Source of the DNA: Planctomycetota bacterium | GTDB taxonomy: Bacteria > Planctomycetota > Planctomycetia > Planctomycetales > Planctomycetaceae | Direction: 5' to 3' | Assembly: GCA_016872645.1 (NCBI GenBank) | Contig: VGZH01000035.1 | Coordinates: forward strand, 1-54,019 | DNA length: 54,019 nucleotides | In this document: positions 19,994 to 29,042 of the stretch, piece by piece | Layout of the letters: each line of letters opens with the position of its first letter | Numbering within the stretch: position 1 is the stretch's first letter | Made by a program: the position numbers and the translations under genes | Notes under the pieces: model-generated | What the model was told of the DNA's origin: nothing | The model's database searches: none | What the model saw: only the letters and a program-made list of their open reading frames with translations

Positions 19994-21229
19994 CTACCAC
20001 CGAATCAGCGCGGTTCCCCAAGTTAGCCCAGCACCAAAGCCGCACATCAGAACGGTGTCGCCAGTTCGAATGCGTCCGGCGCGAGACGCCTCATCCAGCA
20101 CCAGCGGGATCGAAGCGGCCGAGGTATTTCCATAACGGTCCACCTGCATCAGAACCTTTTCGCGAGGAACACCCAGCTTCTCGACCACATGATCCAGGAT
20201 GCGTGCATTCGCCTGATGCAAGAAAAAGTACGACACATCTTCGAGTCGCGTTCCAGACTTTTCGAGCACCAGCCGAATCGTGTCCTCGACCACTCGCACG
20301 GCCCACATGAAGACGTTCTTTCCGTCCATTTTTAAGAATTGTCGGCCAGCCGTGATGTCGTCGACCGACACGGGATTCCGAGATCCCGCCGCCGAGCACT
20401 CCAGCAACGGGCCACCGCCACCATCGGAACCGAGCTGATAGCTCAACAAGCCCTGCTCAGGCGTACCGCGCGAAACCAACACCGCGCCAGCTCCATCGCC
20501 GAAGAGTGGGGCGATCTTCTTGTCGAGCGGATTTACGATCTTGCTGCAACAGTCGGCTCCGATGACCAACGCCAATTTGCTGTTGCCGGTCGCGACATAC
20601 TGTGACGCCGTCGCCAGTGAATAAACAAATCCCGAACACGCAGCCGATAGATCGAACGCCGGGACGTCGAGCCCCAGCTTCTCTTGGACAAGGCATGCGG
20701 TCGATGGACAAAGGTGATCTGGTGTGAACGTTCCGACGACCAGCAAGTCGATGTCGGCCGCCTGCACCCCCGCATTGTCGATCGCGCGATTCGCAGCCTC
20801 GACGGCGAGATCGCTCGTCGCTTGTTCACGCGACGCATAACGTCGAGCGAAGATGCCCGTCCGCTGCTCGATCCAATCCGGATCGAAGCCGTATCGTTCG
20901 CGCAGATCAGCGTTCGTGACGATGTTTTCCGGCACGTACGAGCCGCTGCCGACAATTTGAACTCCCATCAGCGAACAGGTGCGCTGTGAGATCGCGCGTC
21001 GTGCGACTTGCGAAGCCACCGCGCGGCGTTCGCGAGCCACTGGCCTGCTCATCGGCGCGAGCTGCGAAGTTGGTTCACACGCGACTTCAGCACTGGCAGT
21101 TTGAACCACGAAGTCGATCGACGTCGTCGCATGCGCAGCCAGTGACTCGGCCGCAGGTTCGAGAGTTGGAGCAGACGGTAACAAGTCCACAAGCGAGCCG
21201 GATCCGACCGACAAGGTGCTAGTTTGCAT
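19994..21229 (-). CDS. fabH: 3-oxoacyl-ACP synthase III with N-terminal extension
   Basis: FabH condenses acetyl-CoA (or another acyl-CoA) with malonyl-ACP to start fatty acid synthesis. The thiolase-fold core runs from about residue 88 (MGVQIVGSGSYVPENIVTN). The catalytic triad is visible as Cys in DLSAACSGFVY, His in HQANARI and Asn in YGNTSAAS. The frame begins 87 residues earlier at ATG 21229, with CAGGAC about 10 bases upstream; this Ala/Ser-rich stretch looks coding but is not part of known FabH. If it is not translated the start is ATG 20968, which has no clear ribosome site. Chain-length specificity cannot be read from the sequence. Confidence 0.92.
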   Translation of the reverse strand: MQTSTLSVGSGSLVDLLPSAPTLEPAAESLAAHATTSIDFVVQTASAEVACEPTSQLAPMSRPVARERRAVASQVARRAISQRTCSLMGVQIVGSGSYVPENIVTNADLRERYGFDPDWIEQRTGIFARRYASREQATSDLAVEAANRAIDNAGVQAADIDLLVVGTFTPDHLCPSTACLVQEKLGLDVPAFDLSAACSGFVYSLATASQYVATGNSKLALVIGADCCSKIVNPLDKKIAPLFGDGAGAVLVSRGTPEQGLLSYQLGSDGGGGPLLECSAAGSRNPVSVDDITAGRQFLKMDGKNVFMWAVRVVEDTIRLVLEKSGTRLEDVSYFFLHQANARILDHVVEKLGVPREKVLMQVDRYGNTSAASIPLVLDEASRAGRIRTGDTVLMCGFGAGLTWGTALIRW

Positions 21230-21591
21230 GGACTATTTGTCCTGAGCCAGATCACGTCGGTCGAAGTGGTTTCAACAGTTCCCAGCCGCTGAGCAAAACA
21301 AGCCGACGGTTCAGGCGGACGAAGTATATCTGTGACGATTTCGGAATCCAGAGTTGTAACGCGATGATTTGTCACGAATTTTCAGAAGGTCATCATCCCG
21401 CTGCCAATAGTCTGAGAGACGAGTCCGGTGACGATCGACCAGATTGGCGACGACTTCATCGGCAACAGCAGTGCCATTCGGACCCGTTCAGAATTTCACG
21501 ACGCCGATGTGAGACACTGAAAGAGCATTCCCATCGAGCCGAGCGGAAGTTCGAAGTCGGACATGGTCGTCTCTTGCCGGTTGAGTTTTCG
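21230..21591. other. Intergenic region between fabH and the TIM-barrel gene
   Basis: These 362 bases lie upstream of fabH and downstream of the isomerase-like gene. Short ORFs occur on both strands (for example GTG 21428, 30 codons), but none has a good ribosome site or recognisable product. I see no strong hairpin. Confidence 0.45.
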
Positions 21592-22530
21592 TCATCCGGC
21601 GGCCTTCGCCACCGCCGCCTTCGTCTTTTCCAGACCGGTCTGAGCCACCAGCAAGGCGTCCTGCTTCCAGTACTGCGGGTTGAACAGTTCGAGTGACAGG
21701 ACGATCGGCCGGTCAGGGCGGATGACCGACCGCAGGATTTCGGTCATCGGAGCGATGCCGTCCCCCGGATAAACCCGGTCTTTGTCGGCGATTTTGTCCC
21801 TTGGCAGATCGGCCGGGTAATCGTTGACGTGGAAGACCTGGACCGCCGCACTGCTTAATAGACGCAGTCCCTCAAAGCCGGAGCCACCTTTGAAGAGATG
21901 GTAGATGTCCGGCAAGATCGTGGCGTCTGGGTGCGCCGACTCCAGTGCCACGAACGCGGTCTCACCCAGCCGTGAAAGTGCCTTCGAAAACCCCCAGACT
22001 TCCACTTCCGGGACAATCCCAAACTGCCGACCGAGTTCGCAAAGCTGACGATAACGCTCGGCCGCTTTCATCAGATCGACTGGTCCCTTGTCGTGAGCAC
22101 CGACCGGCGGGGCAGCGATTCGCTTGCCTCCCAGTTGCTGCAGTGAGTCCATGTCCCGTTTGGCCTCCTCGAATCCTTTGGCCCGCTCGGCGTCGTCATC
22201 GACGATCCAGCGAGCGAAACCGATCGCACTTTCGACCGTCAGCCCGAGGTCTCGAGCCTTCTTGCCGAGGTCTTTGAGGGATCCGCCCCCTTTGACGAAG
22301 TCGTTGATCGTTCCCATCCACGGTTCGATTGCGTCGTAGCCCGCCTCCGCGGCGATCTCAACTTCGCGAGCCAGCCCGACCTTCTGCCCCCGAATCGTGC
22401 TCGTGTTGAAGCTGTATTTCACGTTGCCAGAGGCTTTTGCTGGCAAAGTTTGGGCCTGTGCCACTGCTGCCGTGCCGACAAACGTACCCGCTGCCAGCCA
22501 TTCACGCCGAGTCAGTCCACCATCAGTCAT
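21592..22530 (-). CDS. Tat-exported TIM-barrel sugar isomerase/epimerase-like protein
   Basis: The 312-residue protein has a twin-arginine signal (LTRREWLAAGTFVGTAAVAQAQ), so it is folded before export. The remainder matches the xylose isomerase-like TIM barrel family: EAGYDAIEPW at strand 2, conserved acidic metal ligands in VPEVEVWG, LPDIYHLFKGGSG and VLSLELFN, and His in VFHVNDYP. Such proteins bind a divalent metal and act on sugars or inositols; in planctomycetes they form a large expanded group of unknown substrates. It stands alone on the minus strand and is divergent from the carboxypeptidase gene. Confidence 0.88.
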   Translation of the reverse strand: MTDGGLTRREWLAAGTFVGTAAVAQAQTLPAKASGNVKYSFNTSTIRGQKVGLAREVEIAAEAGYDAIEPWMGTINDFVKGGGSLKDLGKKARDLGLTVESAIGFARWIVDDDAERAKGFEEAKRDMDSLQQLGGKRIAAPPVGAHDKGPVDLMKAAERYRQLCELGRQFGIVPEVEVWGFSKALSRLGETAFVALESAHPDATILPDIYHLFKGGSGFEGLRLLSSAAVQVFHVNDYPADLPRDKIADKDRVYPGDGIAPMTEILRSVIRPDRPIVLSLELFNPQYWKQDALLVAQTGLEKTKAAVAKAAG

Positions 22531-22764
22531 GGTTCACAATCCTCAAGAGTTTCGTTCGACACTGGGCGGGCAAGCTATCTTGCGGCAAACACAAGAGCAA
22601 ACTGACGCTCTTGGTGGATGCGTCTCGTATCCGTCCGACGCGAGACGTGTCGGACACAATCGCAGCCTCGCGTGCCGCGCCAAGGCCGATAAGATGTGTC
22701 CCCCGTCCCGCCGCAATTCCATTCGGGCCAGAGCATAACTCCAACCGTTACGAGGAGCCGATCC

Positions 22765-24321
22765 GTGTCTCGAGTTTATCGATTGTCTCAATGGCTGATC
22801 GTTTTGGTTGCCGTTGTCGGTGGTGTTTCGGCCATCGCCGAAGACCGAGTCCCACCCAAAGTTCGCGAGGTCATGGACTCGGCAAAGTATAAGCAGGCTC
22901 ATTGGGGCTTACTGGCGGTCGAACTGAAGACCGGCGAAGTGCGGTACGAACTGAACTCGGAGAAACTTTTTGCTCCGGCGAGCACGACAAAATGTTTCTC
23001 GGTGGCGTGCGCTCTCGATGCCTTTGGAGCCGACCATCGCTTTGAAACGCCGATCGTGCGTCGCGGCGAGGTCAATGATAAAGGGGAACTGACAGGGGAC
23101 CTGATCCTGATCGCCAGCGGCGACCTGACGCTCGGCGGAAGGACGACCGAGTCTGGTGAGATCGCCTTCACCAACGGCGACCACACCTACGCCAGCGGCG
23201 GAACCGAGTCGGAACTGACGCCGCAAGATCCGCTGGTTGGGCTGAACGAACTCGCTCGCCAAGTCGCGCAAGCCGGAATCAAACGAGTCCGCGGCGATGT
23301 GTTGATCGACGACCGTTTGTTCGACAAAGCCGAAGGGAGCGGCAGCGGCCCCGGCAGGATCACGCCGATTTACGTCAATGACAATCTGTTCGATTTCACG
23401 ATCACTCCCACGAAGGCCGGCCAGCCAGCGGAGGTCAAATGGCGACCCGAATCGAAGTCGTTCCGCATCGAGACGCACGTCGAGACCGTCGCCAAGGGAG
23501 GCAAGTCCGAGACGTCGGTACGCGATCTCGGCAGCGGTCGGATTGGCGTCTCTGGTCGTATCGCTGAAGCACACAAGCCGGTCCTGCGAGTACTTGAAGT
23601 GGCGGATGCGAGTTCGTTCGCCCGCACGCTGCTGATCGAGGCTTTGAATCGACAGGGAGTCGATGTCGAGGCTCTAGCCGCCGCCGATCATCCCGCCGAC
23701 AAGCTGCCGTCGCGCGACGAAACTCGCAAGTTGCCGAGCGTCGCGAAGTTCGTCTCGCCGCCGTTCGCCGAGAACGCTCGATTGATCCTGAAAGTCAGCC
23801 ACAACCTGCACGCCAGCACGCTGCCGCTGCTCGTTGCGGCAAAGCACGGAGAGCGGACCCTCTCGCAAGGTTTGCGGCGGCAACACGACTTCCTCAAGCG
23901 AGTCGGCGTCGATGTGGACACGATTTCGTTCGGTGGCGGTGCCGGTGGATCACGCTCCGATTACACGACCCCCGCCGCAACGGTCCAACTTCTCCGCTAC
24001 ATGGCCACTCGCCCCGACTTCGACGCCTATCGCCGAGCAATGCCTCGACTCGGCATCGACGGCACGCTCGCGAAGTCCGTCGGGGCCGAAAGCCCGGCGC
24101 GAGACAAAGTCGCCGCCAAGACCGGCACGCTGTATTGGGACAATGTCATGAATTCCAGTTCACTGCTGACGAGCAAGGCTCTCGCCGGCTACATGACCAC
24201 GTCAAAAGGCGACACGCTCGCGTTCGCCCTGTTCGTCAACAACGCCCCGCTGCGCAATGGCCTGACGACGACAGCCGCCGGCAAAGACCTTGGCCGCATC
24301 GCCGAACTGCTGTACGAGTAG
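22765..24321 (+). CDS. dacB: D-alanyl-D-alanine carboxypeptidase/endopeptidase (PBP4, S13)
   Basis: This peptidase S13 enzyme trims or cleaves D-Ala peptide cross-links of peptidoglycan. The three penicillin-binding motifs are visible: S-x-x-K as STTK (APASTTKCF), S-x-N as SHN (KVSHNLHAS), and KTG in AAKTGTLYW. A signal peptide occupies roughly residues 1-26. I chose the GTG at 22765 because GAGGAG lies 8 bases upstream; a GTG at 22696 would add 23 polar residues before the signal peptide. The 518-residue length is normal for the family. Its presence is of interest because planctomycetes were long thought to lack peptidoglycan; it supports a wall-modifying capacity. Confidence 0.93.
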   Translation: MSRVYRLSQWLIVLVAVVGGVSAIAEDRVPPKVREVMDSAKYKQAHWGLLAVELKTGEVRYELNSEKLFAPASTTKCFSVACALDAFGADHRFETPIVRRGEVNDKGELTGDLILIASGDLTLGGRTTESGEIAFTNGDHTYASGGTESELTPQDPLVGLNELARQVAQAGIKRVRGDVLIDDRLFDKAEGSGSGPGRITPIYVNDNLFDFTITPTKAGQPAEVKWRPESKSFRIETHVETVAKGGKSETSVRDLGSGRIGVSGRIAEAHKPVLRVLEVADASSFARTLLIEALNRQGVDVEALAAADHPADKLPSRDETRKLPSVAKFVSPPFAENARLILKVSHNLHASTLPLLVAAKHGERTLSQGLRRQHDFLKRVGVDVDTISFGGGAGGSRSDYTTPAATVQLLRYMATRPDFDAYRRAMPRLGIDGTLAKSVGAESPARDKVAAKTGTLYWDNVMNSSSLLTSKALAGYMTTSKGDTLAFALFVNNAPLRNGLTTTAAGKDLGRIAELLYE

Positions 24322-24363
24322 CCGTGAAACGAGGGATTAGAGGTCAAAGGCGAGGGGTTAGCG

Positions 24364-25203
24364 ATGGTAATGCAGTTTTCGTTTGCCGCGTTGTCATTGT
24401 TTTTTGCTGCTGATGCCGTGCAAGTCTCCGAGGCCGCAGTCGATGAGCACGGATTCCGCACGCATCGAGTCACGTCTGAGTTTCAAGCCGGCGAGACGCT
24501 GATCCGGGTGCTCCTGCCGGAGAAGTTCGAACCCGGTGAGCGCTTGAATGTGCTGTACCTTCTGCCGGTCGAAGCCAACAGCGAGCATCGCTACGGCGAC
24601 GGATTGATCGAAGCCAAGAAGCTCGATCTCGCCAACAAGCATCGGCTGATTTGCGTCGCGCCGACGTTTTCACATCTGCCGTGGTACGCCGATCACCCGA
24701 CCGACAAAACAATTCGCCAAGAGACGTACTTTCTGAAAGTCGTCGTCCCGGCGATCGAAAAGTGGTATCCCGCGCGAGCCGAACGAGACGGCCGGCTGCT
24801 GGTCGGCTTCAGCAAGTCCGGCTACGGGGCGTGGAGCCTGTTGCTGCGACACCCCGACACCTTCACGAAAGCTGCTGCCTGGGATGCTCCGCTGATGAAA
24901 ACCTTGCCGGACCAATTTGGCATGGGCCCGATCTACGGCACGGTGGAAAACTTTTCGGCGTACCGCCTCGACAATCTGCTGCACGACCGAGCCGCCGTGC
25001 TTCGCCCCAAGACTGGTGAAACGTCAACCGCTCGCTTGATTCATCTTGGCTACGGTAGTTTCCGCGAGCATCATCAACGAGCCGAAGCACTGCTCAATGA
25101 GCTGCAAATTCCCCATGTCTACAACGACGGTCCAAAGCTCGACCACACCTGGCACAGCGGCTGGCTGGAAGAAGCTGCGAAACGGTTACTTGAACGGCCG
25201 TAG
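24364..25203 (+). CDS. Alpha/beta hydrolase, esterase D-like
   Basis: The 279-residue protein starts with a probable signal peptide (MVMQFSFAALSLFFAADAVQ). The hydrolase fold is shown by LNVLYLLPVEA, the nucleophile elbow VGFSKSGYGAWSLLLRHPD (G-x-S-x-G, Ser about 141) and a late histidine in LDHTWHSGWLEEA. An Asp in the AAAWDAP strand or later could be the acid. It resembles the esterase D/feruloyl esterase-like group. It follows dacB by 42 bases and may be cotranscribed. Its end overlaps the convergent lipB-like gene by 18 bases. The substrate is unknown. Confidence 0.82.
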   Translation: MVMQFSFAALSLFFAADAVQVSEAAVDEHGFRTHRVTSEFQAGETLIRVLLPEKFEPGERLNVLYLLPVEANSEHRYGDGLIEAKKLDLANKHRLICVAPTFSHLPWYADHPTDKTIRQETYFLKVVVPAIEKWYPARAERDGRLLVGFSKSGYGAWSLLLRHPDTFTKAAAWDAPLMKTLPDQFGMGPIYGTVENFSAYRLDNLLHDRAAVLRPKTGETSTARLIHLGYGSFREHHQRAEALLNELQIPHVYNDGPKLDHTWHSGWLEEAAKRLLERP

Positions 25204-26016
25204 TTCTTCCGGCTCTCCCACGAAGACTCGACGCGTGGTTCGTTTGAGGCCGGGAATGCCGGTGTAGAGGTGGGACTGCTCGTAGCCCAGGCGTTCGGTG
25301 AGGTTGCGGATCAGGCTTTCGCGGACTTTGGGAATCGCGGTCAGGCGTTGTCGAACGGCCTGGAGTGATGTCGGTCGCAGGTCGCGCGAGTTCGGGCAAG
25401 CCGTACGCAACAGCGACAGATCAGGACTCACGTTGAGCGTCAGGCCGTGAGTCGTCACCCCGGATCGCACCGCGACTCCGACGGTCGCCAACTGCCCGAG
25501 CGAACAGAAGATGCCCGGCTCTTCGTCGATGCGATGCGCCGCGACACGTAGTTCACGGCAGACGTCGAGCGCGGCAAGTTCCAAACGCTGCCGGTATTCG
25601 GATAACCCGAGGCCCAATCGCTGGAGCGGCACGATTGGGTAGACCGCGATTTGGCCGGGGCTTTGCATCCACGCCCCGCCACCGCGATTCAACCAGCGGA
25701 TGTCGATGCCGAGTTTTTTGAATTCCGAAACGTCGCGACGCAGATGCGTCTGGCTCCCCTCGCGGCCGATGGTCACGACGGGCGGGTGCTCGCAAATAAA
25801 GAGGCCGCCGAGTCGATCTCGACGCTGGCTGACTTCGTCTCGTAACCGTTCTTGCAGCCGCAACGCCGAATCGAAATCGACCGTGCCGAGCAGGAACACC
25901 TGCAGCGACGCGGAGAATCGCGCCGTCAACGGCAGTGGGGAATCGAGATCAGACATCACCACAAAGTAGCCCTGCGGCTCTGCGACAGGCAAGCCGATTG
26001 GGGAGTTGACCTGCAT
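25186..26016 (-). CDS. LipB-like octanoyltransferase with altered active site
   Basis: The 276-residue protein is clearly of the biotin/lipoate protein ligase fold: ICEHPPVVTIGREGS, RGGGAWMQSPGQIAVYPI, and VRSGVTTHGLTLNV align with LipB. LipB moves octanoyl groups from ACP to lipoyl domains using a Lys/Cys dyad. Here the Lys position is Gln175 (GQLATVGV where LipB has K-I-x-x-x-G) and the His of TYHGPGQ is Gln118. A Cys (C207, in TACPNS) is at the place of the PCG Cys. It may be inactive or act differently, so I leave the symbol blank. It overlaps the convergent esterase gene by 18 bases. An alternative start is ATG 25956. Confidence 0.78.
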   Translation of the reverse strand: MQVNSPIGLPVAEPQGYFVVMSDLDSPLPLTARFSASLQVFLLGTVDFDSALRLQERLRDEVSQRRDRLGGLFICEHPPVVTIGREGSQTHLRRDVSEFKKLGIDIRWLNRGGGAWMQSPGQIAVYPIVPLQRLGLGLSEYRQRLELAALDVCRELRVAAHRIDEEPGIFCSLGQLATVGVAVRSGVTTHGLTLNVSPDLSLLRTACPNSRDLRPTSLQAVRQRLTAIPKVRESLIRNLTERLGYEQSHLYTGIPGLKRTTRRVFVGEPEELRPFK

Positions 26017-26078
26017 GTGTTACAGAAAAAACAGAGCCACGGGACGACCTTCGGCGTTCCTGCCGCGGAGCAACAGGT

Positions 26079-26948
26079 CTACGTCCCGCGAATCTCTTTC
26101 AGGATCGCTTCGCACGCAGGTGACTTGTTGAGCGCGTAAAAGTGCAGGCCGGGCACACCACGAGCCACCAACTCGTGGCACTGGCGGATGGCCCACTCGA
26201 CGCCGATCTGGAACTGCGCGGCCTCGTCGATCTGCACAGCTTCCAATTGCGAGGCGAGTCCCGTCGGAAAGACCGCTCCACACAGCGACGTGATCCGCTT
26301 GATTCGAGCGAACTCGGTGACTGGCATGATGCCGGGGACGATCGGGACGCGAATGCCCGCCGCCTCGCAACGATCGCGGAAGCGGAAAAAATTGTCGTTG
26401 ACGAAGAAAAGTTGCGTGAAGATCGCGTCTGCCCCGGCATCGACCTTGCGTTTGAGATTGTTCAGATCGGTGTCGCCATCGAGTGCCTCGGGATGTTTCT
26501 CAGGATACCCGCCGACTCCGATCCCCATGTCCGGAAAGTGTTCGCGAATCAGGGCGACCAGTTCGTTGGCGTAGCGCAGTCCGCCGGCAACTGGTTGGAA
26601 GTCGGACTGTCCCGCCGGCGGGTCGCCTCGCAGTGCCATGATATTTTGCAGTCCGCTCTGTCGAGCGAACTTCAGCCAGTCGAGCAGTTCGTCGCGAGTC
26701 GCTCCGACGCAGGTGAAGTGTGAGGTTGCGGTAAGTCCGTATCGTTTCTGAATCTCGACGCAGAGTTCAACCGTCCGTTTGCTGGTGCTGCCGCCAGCTC
26801 CGTAAGTGCAGGAGACGAAGCCTGGTTGGAAGCAGGTCAGCCGGTCGAGCGACTCAAACAGAGCGGCGTCTCCGGCAGCAGTCTTCGGCGGGAAGATTTC
26901 AATCGACAGCCCGAACTGGCTGGGGCCGTAGTTCTCTCGAATCAGCAT
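26079..26948 (-). CDS. metF: Methylenetetrahydrofolate reductase
   Basis: MetF reduces 5,10-methylene-THF to 5-methyl-THF, the methyl donor for methionine synthesis. The 289-residue TIM-barrel protein starts at ATG 26948 (MLIRENYG) and shows SIEIFPPKT with the conserved Glu, the [12 protein letters not shown] segment, ALRGDPP, and [14 protein letters not shown] with the family glutamine. The frame continues upstream to 27137 but that stretch has no similarity to the family. It is divergent from ahcY across 235 bases, linking two enzymes of the methionine/SAM cycle. FAD is the expected cofactor. Confidence 0.95.
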   Translation of the reverse strand: MLIRENYGPSQFGLSIEIFPPKTAAGDAALFESLDRLTCFQPGFVSCTYGAGGSTSKRTVELCVEIQKRYGLTATSHFTCVGATRDELLDWLKFARQSGLQNIMALRGDPPAGQSDFQPVAGGLRYANELVALIREHFPDMGIGVGGYPEKHPEALDGDTDLNNLKRKVDAGADAIFTQLFFVNDNFFRFRDRCEAAGIRVPIVPGIMPVTEFARIKRITSLCGAVFPTGLASQLEAVQIDEAAQFQIGVEWAIRQCHELVARGVPGLHFYALNKSPACEAILKEIRGT

Positions 26949-27183
26949 GGACAATTCTTTCTGGTCGGCACTCGAGCACTCAATCGCGGCGGATTCTAAG
27001 GGGCTTGGGAAACGAGCCTCAATCGCAGACGAGAGAGCCACTCGCTCACCGCACGGCCGACGACCGTTTGCCAATGCAAGGAATTCGCCCGCCGTGTCGC
27101 TCGCTCGGAGGCCGGTTGCTGATCGCGAAGGCATCACCTAAGTTACGTTCCATTGACTGCAAGACCTCAAACAGGAGTTCCTC
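26949..27183. promoter_or_regulatory. Divergent promoter region of metF and ahcY
   Basis: These 235 bases separate the two divergent methyl-cycle genes. The ahcY ribosome site AGGAG is at 27173-27177, 6 bases before its ATG. I looked for SAM or SAH riboswitch core patterns and do not see one by eye. Confidence 0.4.
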
Positions 27184-28659
27184 ATGCCCGCCACGCTGGA
27201 TGCCGCCCCGAAGACTGTGACCAAAGCTCTGCCCTACAAAGTCAAAGACCTCAGCCTTGCCGATCTGGGACGCAAAAAGATCGAACTGGCCGAAGTTGAA
27301 ATGCCCGGCCTGATGGCTCTGCGAGCCAAGTACGGCAAGCAAAAGCCGCTCAAAGGAGCTCGCATCGCCGGCAGCTTGCATATGACGATCGAAACCGCCG
27401 TGTTGATCGAGACGCTGACCGAACTCGGTGCTCAAGTTCGCTGGGTCTCGTGCAACATCTTCTCGACGCAGGACGAGGCGGCCGCCGCCGTCGCTGTCGG
27501 TCCGCATGGAACGCCGGAGAATCCCAAGGGAGTCGCGGTCTTTGCCTGGAAGGGTGAGTCACTCGAAGAATACTGGTGGTGTACCGATCAACTCTTCCGC
27601 TGGCCGGACGGAGGGACGCCGAACATGATCCTCGACGACGGTGGCGACGCGACGCTGCTGGTCCACAAGGGGGTCGAATTCGAGAAAGCCGAAGCGGTGC
27701 CCGACCCCTCCACCGCGACCAACGAAGAATACGCGGTGATCCTGAAACTGCTCGCTCAAATTCAGGACGAGGACAACAGCTTCTTCCGCCGCATCGCCGA
27801 AAACGTTCGCGGCGTCACCGAAGAGACCACGACCGGCGTGCATCGCCTCTACCAGATGCACGAAGCCGGCAACCTGTTGTTCCCGGCGATCAACGTCAAC
27901 GACAGCGTGACCAAGAGTAAATTCGACAACCTCTACGGCTGCCGCGAATCGCTGGCCGACGGCATCAAGCGTGCGACCGACGTCATGGTCGCCGGCAAAG
28001 TGGTCGTCGTGGCTGGCTACGGCGACGTTGGCAAGGGCTGCGCTCACGCGATGAAGAGCCTCGGCGCCCGCGTGCTGATTACCGAGATCGATCCGATCTG
28101 CGCGTTGCAAGCCGCGATGGAAGGCTACCAAGTCACCACGATGGAAGACGCGGCGGCTCAGGGGGACATCTTCGTCACAACGACCGGCTGCTGCGACATC
28201 ATTCGTGGCGAGCATCTCGACGTGATGAAGCACCACGCGATCGTCTGCAACATCGGTCACTTCGACAGCGAGATCTGCGTCGCCCACCTCAAGAATCGCG
28301 GTGATGTGAAAAAGGTCGAGATCAAGCCCCAGGTCGACAAGTGGGTCTATCCGTGCGGCAAGGCGATCATCGTGCTGGCCGAAGGGCGGCTCGTGAATCT
28401 GGGATGCGCCACCGGACATTCGAGCTTCGTGATGTCCAACAGCTTCACGAATCAGGTGCTGGCTCAAATGGCGATTTGGTGTGAGCCCGACAAATACGAG
28501 ATCGGGGTGCATCGTCTGCCGAAGAAGCTCGACGAAGAAGTCGCTCGGCTGCACCTGGAAAAGCTCGGCGTGAAGCTGACGAAGCTGACGCCGGCTCAGT
28601 CCGATTACCTCGGCGTTCCGACCGAAGGCCCGTACAAGCCGGGGCACTATCGGTACTAA
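27184..28659 (+). CDS. ahcY: S-adenosylhomocysteine hydrolase
   Basis: AhcY converts S-adenosylhomocysteine to adenosine and homocysteine, relieving product inhibition of methyltransferases. The 491-residue protein has the substrate region ([30 protein letters not shown]), the NAD-binding Rossmann motif [17 protein letters not shown], the conserved [22 protein letters not shown] and the C-terminal [13 protein letters not shown] tail typical of the family. A strong AGGAG ribosome site lies 6 bases before ATG. It is divergent from metF. A 26-codon ORF follows 82 bases downstream. Confidence 0.97.
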   Translation: MPATLDAAPKTVTKALPYKVKDLSLADLGRKKIELAEVEMPGLMALRAKYGKQKPLKGARIAGSLHMTIETAVLIETLTELGAQVRWVSCNIFSTQDEAAAAVAVGPHGTPENPKGVAVFAWKGESLEEYWWCTDQLFRWPDGGTPNMILDDGGDATLLVHKGVEFEKAEAVPDPSTATNEEYAVILKLLAQIQDEDNSFFRRIAENVRGVTEETTTGVHRLYQMHEAGNLLFPAINVNDSVTKSKFDNLYGCRESLADGIKRATDVMVAGKVVVVAGYGDVGKGCAHAMKSLGARVLITEIDPICALQAAMEGYQVTTMEDAAAQGDIFVTTTGCCDIIRGEHLDVMKHHAIVCNIGHFDSEICVAHLKNRGDVKKVEIKPQVDKWVYPCGKAIIVLAEGRLVNLGCATGHSSFVMSNSFTNQVLAQMAIWCEPDKYEIGVHRLPKKLDEEVARLHLEKLGVKLTKLTPAQSDYLGVPTEGPYKPGHYRY

Positions 28660-28740
28660 CCGGCAAGAAGAATGTCCTGTGCGGAATGCAGGCGTCTGCG
28701 TCCGCTCGTTGTTCCACAATCTCAGCAAAAAGGAGAAGTC

Positions 28741-28821
28741 ATGGGTAAGGGAGACAACAGTCAGAAGAACGACAAGAAAAACAAGAAGCCGAAGAAGGAC
28801 AAGGCTGCCGCCAAAAAGTAG
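28741..28821 (+). CDS. 26-residue lysine-rich small protein
   Basis: ATG 28741 starts a 26-codon ORF beginning MGKGDNSQKNDKKNKK and ending KAAAKK; 12 of 26 residues are Lys. A strong ribosome site, AAAAAGGAG, lies 4 bases before the ATG. The very basic, unstructured sequence suggests an RNA or ribosome-associated peptide. Its first five residues, MGKGD, equal those of the small ribosomal protein Thx, but the rest does not match. It lies between ahcY and an inverted repeat. Short, so usual gene callers may miss it. Confidence 0.55.
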   Translation: MGKGDNSQKNDKKNKKPKKDKAAAKK

Positions 28822-28865
28822 TTCCGACGAACCGCGAGAGGCGGTTTCGAAACTTGATTGCATCC

Positions 28866-28928
28866 GTAGCCACGTTTGCCAGAACGCGGGGCTTTCGTTG
28901 GAGAGCCTGTTCTGGCGAACGTGGTTGC
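28866..28928. repeat. Inverted repeat with GTAGCCACGTT-GCCAGAACG arms
   Basis: The 21-base arms (28866-28886 and 28908-28928) pair with four changes, all allowing G-U or A-C-type wobble except for ends; the inner 16 bases pair at 15 of 16. The right arm is followed by GTTTTT. The arms match the repeat at 45472-45536. It may terminate the small lysine-rich gene. Confidence 0.7.
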
Positions 28929-29042
28929 GTTTTTGAAACACCCTCAACCGGAGACTCACGGTCTGCCTTTGCAATTCGGAAAAGATGAGCCGACACTAGC
29001 GGGCAATTCGGTCGACCACTCTCTGCTGAAAAAGGATCTGCG

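Noticed and set aside
26949-27183. SAM or SAH riboswitch before ahcY
   Set aside because: I could not find the conserved core patterns on either strand by eye.
27559-28974. 471-codon minus-strand ORF across ahcY
   Set aside because: Antisense shadow of a highly conserved gene; His/Asp-rich composition typical of such shadows.
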